From assembly GCF_905220415.1 (NCBI RefSeq), contig NC_059548.1, positions 4,032,501 through 4,096,500 of the forward strand: DNA of 64,000 nt, in the 5' to 3' direction. This DNA comes from Colias croceus. Lineage: Eukaryota > Arthropoda > Insecta > Lepidoptera > Pieridae. The notes under the pieces are model-generated. The model did no database searches. It saw only the letters and a program-made list of their open reading frames with translations, and was not told the origin of the DNA. Position 1 is the first letter of the stretch; the number at the start of each line of letters is the position of its first letter. This document shows positions 11,801-20,489 of the stretch, piece by piece. The translations under genes and the position numbers were made by a program.

Positions 11801-11940
11801 GACGTTTGCGTCATAAAAATTAACGGTTTGTTTGGTTAGAAAATTTAATGCTTGTTTTGTCTAGCAAATGTAGGTAACTTTAATAATCATAGCCTATCAA
11901 AAGTTTGAATTTTGTTGGTTTTTCAAAGGTTTAACAAAAA
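8855..11940. other. intergenic, no gene recognised
   Basis: AT-rich DNA between the SLC17 gene and the LINE. Open frames at 9538-9804 and 10469-10738 have no recognisable domain, and I treat them as chance. The part near 10600-10960 is less AT-rich and non-repetitive and could contain regulatory sequence. Confidence 0.5.
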
Positions 11941-11944
11941 AAAA

Positions 11945-12115
11945 GTAGTGTGGCACTCGGGGACTGCCGCGGTAAAGCTATTGCATGCTATGCCTTCAAG
12001 CCACACCTCCGCCCGTCGGAGTGGGGAGCGTGAGGTTTTTTCGTTACGGAATTTTTCGATTCGCTCCCCGCGCTCAAGGCCCGCGATAGAAGCTAGGTAT
12101 GCAATAGCTTAAAAG
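11945..12115. repeat. GC-rich foldback-like repeat
   Basis: AAGCTATTGCAT at 11975-11986 is repeated inverted as ATGCAATAGCTT at 12099-12110, enclosing a block (CCTCCGCCCGTCGGAGTGGG..., GCTCCCCGCGCTCAAGGCCC) that is far more GC-rich than its surroundings. CTCCG/CGGAG and GGGGAGCG/CGCTCCCC also pair inside, so the whole block can fold. A 66-aa frame across it is not convincing as a gene. Probably a dispersed short repeat. Confidence 0.5.
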
Positions 12116-14954
12116 CTATATTGCAATAGCTTAAATAATTCTACAATCTAACTGAAACATATGCATGAAATAACGAAGTTTCAAAAAAAATTATTTCAGA
12201 ACATTCCGGTGGTGTAATTTACTTTTTTTATTAGAGCCTAAGATTAGAGCAGATAACACGCTCCTAAATCTAAGATATTAATGCGTCCACTAGTCTATAA
12301 ATAATGTATATCTTTCGAATCGCTATCCACGTAAACGTATGTGGCCTGTCACCCGTGCGTACCTAAAAATATTTATTGTCTTTTGCTAAGCTTTGTATCG
12401 GTTCTTACGTCGTAGTCATTGTGGTTTAAGTTACTAATGAGTACCGACACCGCGTTCAATTATTTCCACGACTCACAATTCGTTTCGGACCGCTTCTCGC
12501 ATTACCATTCGCCTCATTGGCTATTTATTTATTCGTCACCAATTATTTACTGGCCGATGCGGTGTTTCGAAGAATTTAAAACCCTTTTGTTGGAAGACAC
12601 AACTTTTATTGCTACCGCTAGCCTTTTCGTTTGGAAAGGAGAAATGTTAGAGATGTCTTGCTGTGTAACGAATTATTGTCGGAACAATTAATACACCACA
12701 GAGGTGGTGAAATGACAATTGTTATATTATAGATAACCATGGTATCTTCTACTCATTCTTTATTGCTTTATTTTCAAATTGTCTCTGACAAGTAATTCCT
12801 GGACCTGAGGGACCTGTGGTTTTTTTCAATAATTCAATAAATTGTTATTAAACCTCACGCCGAATGATTATGTACATGATTACACTACTGTAGTACTATT
12901 ACCTATGTAGAGAGCACAGATAAGAACAATGAGAGGAAAAAAGCTTTGAGAACGCCTAGCAAAACAAAACATAATACTTAAATGTACTTGCATACATTAT
13001 ACATAACTACTTAGTATAGGATTAGTTTGTGATAATACAAACATACGTAACTTTTTACTTTAGAAGGTACCTAATTACTACTCCCATGAACTACTTGTGT
13101 GTGTGCGCCTATACATATAGCTTTAAAATTTGTTGTCGAGGTTTGTTCTTAAAATTCCACTACGACAATAAAAATAAAGGACCAAAATGATCTGGGTTCT
13201 ACCTATACTTCAATACGTAAAAATGGAAATGCATTTATCTCAATAAACGGTGCAAAATAAAACATCAGCTGATTTACCAGTGCTTTATTTATTGGTTGGT
13301 CTGTGGTCACATGACACATCGTTAATACTGTACCCAGCGACTACCGGTATCGGACAAACTCATAGGGGCCCTGAAAAAAATTGAAGCAAAAAACATTACT
13401 TAGAAAATAACAGTCACGACACTAAAACATCATAGACTTTAAAAAGAAGACCAATAAAAGATATTTGCTCCAGTTTTTGGCCATAAAATGTTTAAAAATA
13501 GATCACTTCCATTGTTTATCGGATACCTTTTGAATAGGAGCTGTGGGCGGCTGCTTTACAAAGGTAAAAAAATATCTGGACCGTTAAATTGTAACTGTTA
13601 TACATATTTTTAGATAAAATTAACGGCACAGTGTTTTCTGGGAATTTATTAATTATTAATTGGAGCAACTTCTTTTACTTACCGTTCACAGGAAATTCCT
13701 ATTTACAGAATAAAGTAAAAAAAGCACAGTGAGATATCATTACATAAATATGATTATGGATTTTTTGAACCTTCATTATGGCTTTATGTTTAACTGAAAG
13801 GAACCTCATTTCATCTTTTCAGATAGTAGGTATTTGATGATTGGCCAGACTGCAGTGCATTCTTACTTTTTCTAGAGTATTCATCGAATTGGTCTAGTAG
13901 TAGGTACCAATGCGATTAAACCATTCAAAATAAAAATCTGTTCATGTAAATAGCTTGAAAATTAGTATTTAACTCGAACTGCATTATTACAATGCACAGG
14001 TATGTCCGCGCTGTAAAACATCTCGCAAAAATGCAAGCTTCGTTAAGCCCATAATTATTTCGCTCTATAAAATACTAACATGCTTTCATTTTGTATGAAT
14101 AGCAAGCTTGAATGGCGGTGTAGGCATGCCGACTGATATTCAAGATGTTGAACGTTAAGGACCAAACGAACGGATGGTAATAAGCGGGCAATGTCTAAGC
14201 TTTGCATATATGCTAAGTAGATGTATTTTGAATACTGAATGCTACCGCCGCGGCGACGGCTGCTCTAGCTCTAGGTTGATATTTTTTTAGTCCTAATATG
14301 GCTATTGTATTGATGATTTGATTTTTATTAAAGCTAGAACAGAACTTTATTCAGTAGATACCTAATGTAGATAGGTATCAAATTTATCGATCGTAATTTT
14401 ATACGATCCGATCCTGAAAATTCTTTCACTAATAGAAAGTTGCACTATTTTATTATCACAAGGCAAGGCTACTCACCTACCTACAGCAGGGGGAATATTG
14501 GAATTTCACCCTTAATTGTTATTTGTTACGTGTATAGGCAAGCAGGGGCAATTTAGAGAACAGCTGAAATTCCTCAGGCCGCGCGCGTGCTACCGTGAGT
14601 ACTGAGTAGCCGGTTTTACCTACTCTACCTACTAGGTCTGAGTTTTCGGGTTGGAACTTAAAACTTTCTGAATTTAATCTACCTATTATAGTTATCTAGG
14701 TACTATCTTTCTATGAACGTGATATTATATACTTATAGGCAATATTAAGCAAAAATAGCTATACAACAAGGAAGGTTCTACATAAACTAACAGTTGATTC
14801 TGCATGCTGCTCGCACGTATCATTAGAGATGATTAGAGGATTATATCCTACAAAGCAAGGGCGTCATAGGTATCTCGCTTAGGTAAGTACCTATGTAAAA
14901 TAGACGTAAAACAATCGCGGTTGGCTTTGATGTGTTTCCTAATCTGAATCTGGA
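12116..14954. other. intergenic, no gene recognised
   Basis: AT-rich, with a chance ORF at 12419-12691. No repeats with definable ends were seen. Confidence 0.5.
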
Positions 14955-15122
14955 TCTCTGAATACTGAAAATACCCCAGTACGCTCATGCGCTCAATTGT
15001 TACAACGAAGTCCTGATAACATTACAACACGTAGAGGTGGCACATCTTCTTTTAAATCCCCTATCGCTGTGAATAATAATGCATTATCAGCTGACTCTAT
15101 TCGAGAGATTATATCCGAATAG

Positions 15123-15842
15123 ATGGAAAAGCTGCGGCGCTCACTGCAATCATCAATTATGAATAGGATTTCGTCAGATTTAAATTGTATAAAGCAAGAA
15201 ATTATTAGTTTAAAAGACAGTATCACATTTATTAACAGCAGATATGATGATTTCAGCAAAACTATTTCAACGCTTGAAAAAAAGGTAAAATCCATTGCTT
15301 CAACGGCTACTGAAGTCTCAAATCTAAAAGATTGTATAAAAAGCCTAGAAAATGATAATAATATCAGGGAACAGTGGTCTAGGCGTTCGAATATTGAAAT
15401 TTATGGTATACCTGAGAAAAAGGGTGAAAATCTCTTTGAAATCCTAAAAGTCATAGGTGACAGATTTCAATTTCCATTAAACCTGAGCACTGATCTAGAT
15501 TTTATCACACGTGTCGCTCCGAAAGATAGAGATAATAAACAAATTAAGCCCATCGTTGTAAGATTTCAGACTCGTTACAAAAAAGACGATTTTCTAACAC
15601 AAGCAAGAAAATTAAAACTAAAGGCCTGTGATATTGGCTATACTGGCATCAACTCCTTTATACACTTCAATGACCACTTGACGAGAGCCAATAAAGTCTT
15701 GCTTAAACGCACTAAGGAATTGGCAAAGGAAAGAAGCTACAAGTTCGTGTGGGTAAAGAACTGCTCAATCATGGTTCGTCAGGCGGATAACACACCTTTG
15801 ATTCACATCTCTGATTACAAAGATTTAAACAAGATAAAATAA
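15123..15842 (+). CDS. LINE ORF1 protein (coiled coil plus RRM-like / baculovirus FP-like domain), N-terminus cut by a stop
   Basis: 239 residues from the first ATG. ORF1 proteins of this type bind the element RNA and form the retrotransposition particle. Residues about 10-80 have heptad-like spacing typical of a coiled coil. Residues 86-98 read SRRSNIEIYGIPE, the motif that opens the RRM-like C-terminal half in L1/CR1-type ORF1 proteins and in the Baculo_FP family; the sequence ends LIHISDYKDLNKIK. The codon just before this ATG is TAG (15120-15122), and the same frame is open for about 55 codons upstream (…SPDNITTRRGG…SADSIREIISE). The native N-terminus therefore probably lay further upstream, and the TAG is probably a nonsense change. 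Function of this copy is doubtful. Confidence 0.85.
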   Translation: MEKLRRSLQSSIMNRISSDLNCIKQEIISLKDSITFINSRYDDFSKTISTLEKKVKSIASTATEVSNLKDCIKSLENDNNIREQWSRRSNIEIYGIPEKKGENLFEILKVIGDRFQFPLNLSTDLDFITRVAPKDRDNKQIKPIVVRFQTRYKKDDFLTQARKLKLKACDIGYTGINSFIHFNDHLTRANKVLLKRTKELAKERSYKFVWVKNCSIMVRQADNTPLIHISDYKDLNKIK

Positions 15843-16106
15843 GTGTACTATTTCTAGCTCAATTAACTTTTTTAATCCTTAATATAATTAATTTATTAAT
15901 TAATGGCAAAGTCACGAGAACATCAAAAATTAATATATTGTATTTACTCAAATGTAATTTTAAAAATCCAAACGCACTTTTGATTGGTTATCAACACTCG
16001 TTTACACAAGGTCTCTTGTCTCTACTCATGTTAATATTTTTTGATTATTTTATGTGCTTTTTTATGTATCACTCTCGATGTAGTGATTTTATACATTTCT
16101 TGAACA

Positions 16107-18971
16107 ATGGCGTCCCCTGAGCTTTCATTTTATTATCAAAATGTACGTGGGCTAAGAACCAAAACAATCACTTTTTTCCAAAATCTTTTATGCTCTGATT
16201 ACGATGTAATTTGCTTATGTGAAACATGGCTCTTGCCGGGCATATTTGATGCTGAATTGTTTGATCACCGTTATAACGTTTATCGTTGTGATAGAAACTA
16301 TTCCCTTAGAGGTGATACATTAGGTGGTGGTGTCTTAATCGCCTTAAAACGCGAATTATTAATTCGGTCCTCGAATTGTATCGATGTTACAGGTGCTGCT
16401 GCTGATATAATTGAAGTATCTTTTACGCTTGGGACTTCTTCCCACCATAAAATATATCGAATTTATTGTTGTTATTTTCCACATTGCCGTTTGCAGTTTG
16501 AAGGTATGACTGAGTTTTTAGAAACCATTTCTTCCTCTTATACTAATCACCCAACTGACGAATATTTAATCCTCGGGGATTTTAGTATTTCATCCGCTAT
16601 ATGGGGTGATCCTCATGAATACCCTAATATAATCAATGTTAATGATCAGGACATTTTAATCAGAGCTATGCACTGTTTTTTAAACTTTACGAATTTCAGT
16701 CAGTATAATAGAATTCTAAATAAAAACAATAAGCAACTGGACCTCGTCATTGCAGGGTGCGAATGCTCTGTTAAACATTGTAATGAACCTCTTGTCTTGG
16801 AGGATGGTCATCATCCAGCTTTAACTGTTAAAGTTGTTGCTTTGCGCGCGAATAATTTACGATCGATCCCTCTTTTTGTTCATGTTTTTCGCGCTGCTAA
16901 TTTTGATGATATTAACCTTGAACTTTCTCGCTGTGATTGGTCTAGCATGCTTAATTCGGAGAACATTGACATTGCTTTGAATAGTTTCTATGATTACCTA
17001 TATGATATTATTGAAAAATATGTTCCCAAGCGACGAGTGACTGAGACCAAATATACCTGGTTCTCTAAATCATTAATAAAAATTAATAAAGAGAAGTTAA
17101 AATTTCATAAAAAGTGGAAGACTTATGGAAGGTTAAGTGATTACAATACCTTTAAAATTTTACGTGAGCGTGAAAAACACTGTTATAAGATTTGTTATGA
17201 TCGTTATATCAGTAACGCGGAAACCAAATTGAAGTTCAATAGTCGATATTTTTGGTCGTTCGTTAAATCTAAAAAAGCATGTCCCGATTTACCTGCCACA
17301 ATGTTTTTAGATAGTAAACCTATAAGCGACGGTCGTGATATTTGCAATACTTTTAACCATTATTTTCAATCTGTTTACGAAGCAGATAATTGTAAATCTT
17401 CGCTTGTTTGTGATTCTCTTGATTGTACGGTTGATAATCACTCTTTAGGTTTAGGATCAATTCAAGTTTGTCGAAACAAAGTGGCAAGCTATTTGAAAAA
17501 ATTGGATATTTCCAAAGGCTGTGGACCTGATGGAATTCCTCCATTGTTTTATAAGTCCTGCTATTACAATCTGGCGTCTCCCATTTGTCATTTATTTAAA
17601 TTATCTCTCAATACTGGGACAATGCCAAAACTCTGGAAGCGGTCACATGTCATCCCAATTTATAAATCCGGAAATAAACATGATATGAAAAATTATCGGC
17701 CTATTTCAAAATTAAATACGATCGCAAAACTATTCGAGAAAGTTGTTTATGATGCTATATTTCCACATATCAGACCAGTTATTATTGAACAGCAGCATGG
17801 CTTTATTGACCGACGATCCACAGAGTCTAATTTGTGTGAGTTTCTTCATAATGTGGCTTGTGCTATGGACCAGGGTGGACAGGTGGATGTGGTTTATACC
17901 GACTACTCGAAGGCATTTGATAAAATCTCCCATTCGTTGTTAATTCACAAACTTCGGGTGGCCGGTATACATGGCGATCTCCTACGTTGGTTGGAATCAT
18001 ACCTCAGAGAACGTAGCCAAGCTGTTAATATCAAAGGTCATTGTTCTTCCTTCATTCCAGTCACTTCTGGAGTCCCTCAAGGTTCTCACTTAGGTCCTCT
18101 GCTGTTCAATATCTTTATAAATGATGTTATTTGTCAGTTTAGACACTGTAATATCTTACTTTATGCGGATGACATGAAAATATTTAGAGTGATCAAAGAT
18201 CAACGTGATTACTCTTTACTACAGGAGGATCTTTTAAACTTGTGTCGTTACTGCGCTGCGAACTCCCTGCACTTAAATGTGAATAAATGTAACGTTATAA
18301 CATTTACTAGAAAAATTAAGCCTATAGTGTTCGATTACTCTTTGAATGGAATATTGCTGACTAGGCTGACTGAAATAAAAGATTTAGGTGTCCTCTTAGA
18401 TCATAAGTTAACTTTTTCAGCCCATATTAATTATATTACAGCCAAAGCGTATCAAATGCTTGGTTTTGTTTTAAGAGTTGGTAGGGAATTTAAAATGTGT
18501 TCAACTTTAATTCTTTTGTATAACTCGTTCGCACGAACTATATTGGAGTATGCATCTACAGCCTGGAATCCTCAATATAATATCTACATAAATAATATTG
18601 AACACATCCAAAATAAATTTATCAAACACTTGAATTATAAAGGATCTAATCAGTCAGGTTCCATTCCGGAAGTGCTTCCTTTGATAAATCGTCGACATGA
18701 AAGAGACCAGGTATTCTTATATAAGATACTTAATAATGGCGTCGATTCTTCTTTTCTTTTAGGCAATTTACTCTTACGATGTCCGCGTATATGCTCTCGT
18801 GACAAAGCCCTTTTTGCATTACCGAATCTTAAATCCAATTTTGCTAGAAATACTTATTTATACCGTGTTTGTCTTAATTATAATGAAAATTTCAGTAACC
18901 TTGATTTGTTTTGTGAAAGTCTAAAATCTTTCAAAAAAAAAGTTCGAATAAACGTTAATTATGATCATTAA
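16107..18971 (+). CDS. LINE ORF2: APE-type endonuclease and reverse transcriptase
   Basis: 954 residues, uninterrupted. The N-terminal apurinic-type endonuclease nicks the target: QNVRGLRTKT at 11-20, CETWL with the catalytic Glu39, GGGVLIAL near 73-80, LGDFS near 156-160, and DGHHPAL at 233-239. Reverse transcriptase blocks follow: NYRPISKLNTIAKLFEKV, QHGFIDRRSTESNL, DYSKAFDKISHSLL, GVPQGSHLGPLLF and the catalytic LYADD (YADD at residues 686-689). The C-terminal part has the ILEYASTAWNP block usual in this group. The usual endonuclease motif is GDFN; here Asn is replaced by Ser160, which might weaken the enzyme. The start is taken as the ATG at 16107, 264 bases after the ORF1 stop. Confidence 0.93.
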   Translation: MASPELSFYYQNVRGLRTKTITFFQNLLCSDYDVICLCETWLLPGIFDAELFDHRYNVYRCDRNYSLRGDTLGGGVLIALKRELLIRSSNCIDVTGAAADIIEVSFTLGTSSHHKIYRIYCCYFPHCRLQFEGMTEFLETISSSYTNHPTDEYLILGDFSISSAIWGDPHEYPNIINVNDQDILIRAMHCFLNFTNFSQYNRILNKNNKQLDLVIAGCECSVKHCNEPLVLEDGHHPALTVKVVALRANNLRSIPLFVHVFRAANFDDINLELSRCDWSSMLNSENIDIALNSFYDYLYDIIEKYVPKRRVTETKYTWFSKSLIKINKEKLKFHKKWKTYGRLSDYNTFKILREREKHCYKICYDRYISNAETKLKFNSRYFWSFVKSKKACPDLPATMFLDSKPISDGRDICNTFNHYFQSVYEADNCKSSLVCDSLDCTVDNHSLGLGSIQVCRNKVASYLKKLDISKGCGPDGIPPLFYKSCYYNLASPICHLFKLSLNTGTMPKLWKRSHVIPIYKSGNKHDMKNYRPISKLNTIAKLFEKVVYDAIFPHIRPVIIEQQHGFIDRRSTESNLCEFLHNVACAMDQGGQVDVVYTDYSKAFDKISHSLLIHKLRVAGIHGDLLRWLESYLRERSQAVNIKGHCSSFIPVTSGVPQGSHLGPLLFNIFINDVICQFRHCNILLYADDMKIFRVIKDQRDYSLLQEDLLNLCRYCAANSLHLNVNKCNVITFTRKIKPIVFDYSLNGILLTRLTEIKDLGVLLDHKLTFSAHINYITAKAYQMLGFVLRVGREFKMCSTLILLYNSFARTILEYASTAWNPQYNIYINNIEHIQNKFIKHLNYKGSNQSGSIPEVLPLINRRHERDQVFLYKILNNGVDSSFLLGNLLLRCPRICSRDKALFALPNLKSNFARNTYLYRVCLNYNENFSNLDLFCESLKSFKKKVRINVNYDH

Positions 18972-19206
18972 ATTGTACTCATGCTTGCGATATATATGTT
19001 AACAAATTTAAATTAATAATTTATGTGTAAAATTTTAATTAATGTTTACTGTATGTGACTGAATGTGTTTTTATACTTTAAGAATGTAAATTTCAGTGGA
19101 AACTTTGCTGATATATGTATAGTATTTTGTTTTTTTAATTTTAAGAAACACTCTATTGTTTGTTTCCCTAAGATGAATAAATAAATAAATAAATAAATAA
19201 ATAAAT

Positions 19207-19517
19207 CTGGAGTCTAGTCTTTATCTGCATGAAATTATGTCGAGCAATGTTAATTATGTTAGTCTAAATCGTAACTACATAAGTTCAAAATCAAAATAAA
19301 TTTTTACGCATAACCTATTTGTAATTTTAAGTGATAGCACAGGTAATAGATAAGAAGAAGAATATATTGGTCTGTGAATACCTATCTGAAATCTATATGT
19401 AGGTATACAAAAAAGTTTTGATTGCACAGTTATTCAGTAATTTAGTTGTATTTGAAATTTAATAAGAGTACCTAGATAGGTAAGTAGGAATTGATTTAAT
19501 TCATTTATTTATTTTTA
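19207..19517. other. short intergenic stretch after the LINE
   Basis: AT-rich, nothing recognised. Confidence 0.5.
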
Positions 19518-19850
19518 ACTAACTTCCGCCCGCGACTCCGGAATAAATTTTTATTTTTATTAATTCGCGGAAGAATTAAGAAAAATTAAGATTTATTTTT
19601 TTTCTACGTATTTTTCCGGGATAAAAAGTATTATATTTTATGCCCAGGATAATAAGGTATAATTATACCAAGTTTCATCGAAATCGAACCGTTAGTTTTC
19701 ACGTGATGTCTTCACATACAGACAGACAGACAGACAGACAAAAAAATTTTTAATCACATATTTGGGTTTGGTATCGACCCAGTAACCCCCTGCTATTTAT
19801 TTTTTCAATGTACAGAATTGACCCTTCTACAGATTTATTATATGTATATA
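19518..19850 (+). repeat. dispersed lepidopteran repeat, copy 1 of a GACA-tract subfamily
   Basis: Opens ACTAACTTCCGCCCGCGACT and contains TTTCATCGAAATCGAACCGT, TTAGTTTTCACGTGATG, a (CAGA)n tract at about 19720-19740, then GGTATCGACCCAGTAACC and AATTGACCCTTCTAC. It is closely similar along its length to 33713-34012. It carries a CACGTG E-box as part of the repeat consensus, about 0.7 kb upstream of the hairy start site. Confidence 0.8.
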
Positions 19851-20216
19851 TAGGTAATTACTAATTATCATCATCATTCTCTTTATACCTAATCTTGAGC
19901 GTTCATCACGTGTTTATCACCGCATAACATAATATCATTTCACACTGCAATTTTCAGGAACGAAGGTTTCCATTAACTTTAAAAATTGCTTTTAAAGACA
20001 AACGTCAAGGATTTAATTTCCTATTGATTTGTTATGTAATGGAAATCAATAACACGTAAACAAAGGAGTAAATAATGATATGTGTAGTTGATTGATTCTA
20101 TGAAAAAATAATGTTATCTATTAGTATCGTTTTCTGCGGTGAACCACGTTAGCGCAACTAGTAGGTAGCAACCGCAGCATCTGAAGAAGCGTGTTGGTCG
20201 CCCGCGACTCGCGAGC

Positions 20217-20247
20217 CACGCGAAGAAGCCGCGTGGTGTCGCGTGCC
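20217..20247. promoter_or_regulatory. cluster of CACGCG (Hairy/E(spl) class C) sites upstream of hairy
   Basis: CACGCG at 20217-20222, CGCGTG at 20230-20235 and CGCGTG at 20240-20245. On the minus strand, 20238-20247 reads GGCACGCGAC, a full match to the published Hairy operator consensus GGCACGCGMC, the type of site found at achaete in Drosophila. The sites lie about 120-150 bp upstream of the inferred start site. Inference: Hairy, or an E(spl)-type relative, represses this promoter. Confidence 0.7.
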
Positions 20248-20365
20248 CAAAGCGAGGCCCAACGACATCCAGCCACGAGAGCACAAACAATCCTTGCCGA
20301 CTGACGGATCACGGAACATCGGCCGTCGTCGTCCGTCGACCGCCACACGATTTTCATTTTTCAAT

Positions 20366-20400
20366 TCAGTCGCGCGCCAACTCTCGCACGCGACAGACGT
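20366..20400 (+). promoter_or_regulatory. hairy core promoter: initiator plus DPE
   Basis: TCAGTC at 20366-20371 fits the arthropod initiator TCAKTY with A+1 at 20368. At exactly +28 to +33 (20395-20400) is AGACGT, which fits the downstream promoter element RGWYVT at all six positions. I see no TATA box 25-30 bp upstream. This gives a 5' UTR of about 122 bases to the ATG at 20490. Confidence 0.7.
20386..20394 (+). promoter_or_regulatory. additional class C site between initiator and DPE
   Basis: GCACGCGAC fits the last nine positions of GGCACGCGMC. It lies at +19 to +27, where a bound repressor could block the core promoter directly. Confidence 0.5.
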
Positions 20401-20434
20401 ACGCCTGTTTACAGTAAACTTCGTATCGTGCGTA

Positions 20435-20443
20435 ATGCTGTGA
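20435..20443 (+). other. minimal upstream ORF in the hairy 5' UTR
   Basis: ATG CTG TGA, a start followed after one codon by a stop, 47 bases before the hairy ATG. Such minimal uORFs can reduce translation; the effect here is unknown. Confidence 0.35.
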
Positions 20444-20489
20444 TTAATCCTGAAACTGTCGAGTGAAATAATTAGTGATTGAGAACAAT

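Larger units (their letters stand above)
14955..19206 (+). mobile_element. non-LTR (LINE) retrotransposon, Jockey/CR1-like group, nearly complete coding
   Basis: About 4.25 kb: ORF1 (15123-15842), a 264-base spacer, ORF2 with endonuclease and reverse transcriptase (16107-18971), a 3' UTR of about 200 bases and a tail of AATA repeats (about 19176-19206). A possible target duplication AATCTGGA is at 14947-14954 and 19204-19211, but its first three bases merge with the tail, so only CTGGA is independent. If it is real, the copy is 5'-truncated within ORF1 just after 14954. The preserved ORF2 suggests a fairly recent insertion. The clade (Jockey, CR1, Daphne or relatives) is not resolved by eye. 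Confidence 0.88.

Noticed and set aside
12419..12691. 90-aa ORF
   Set aside because: No domain or splice context; aromatic-rich content as expected from AT-rich DNA.
20121..20443. ORFs on both strands over the hairy promoter
   Set aside because: Arg-rich frames caused by CG-rich promoter DNA; no domain, and the region has promoter motifs instead.
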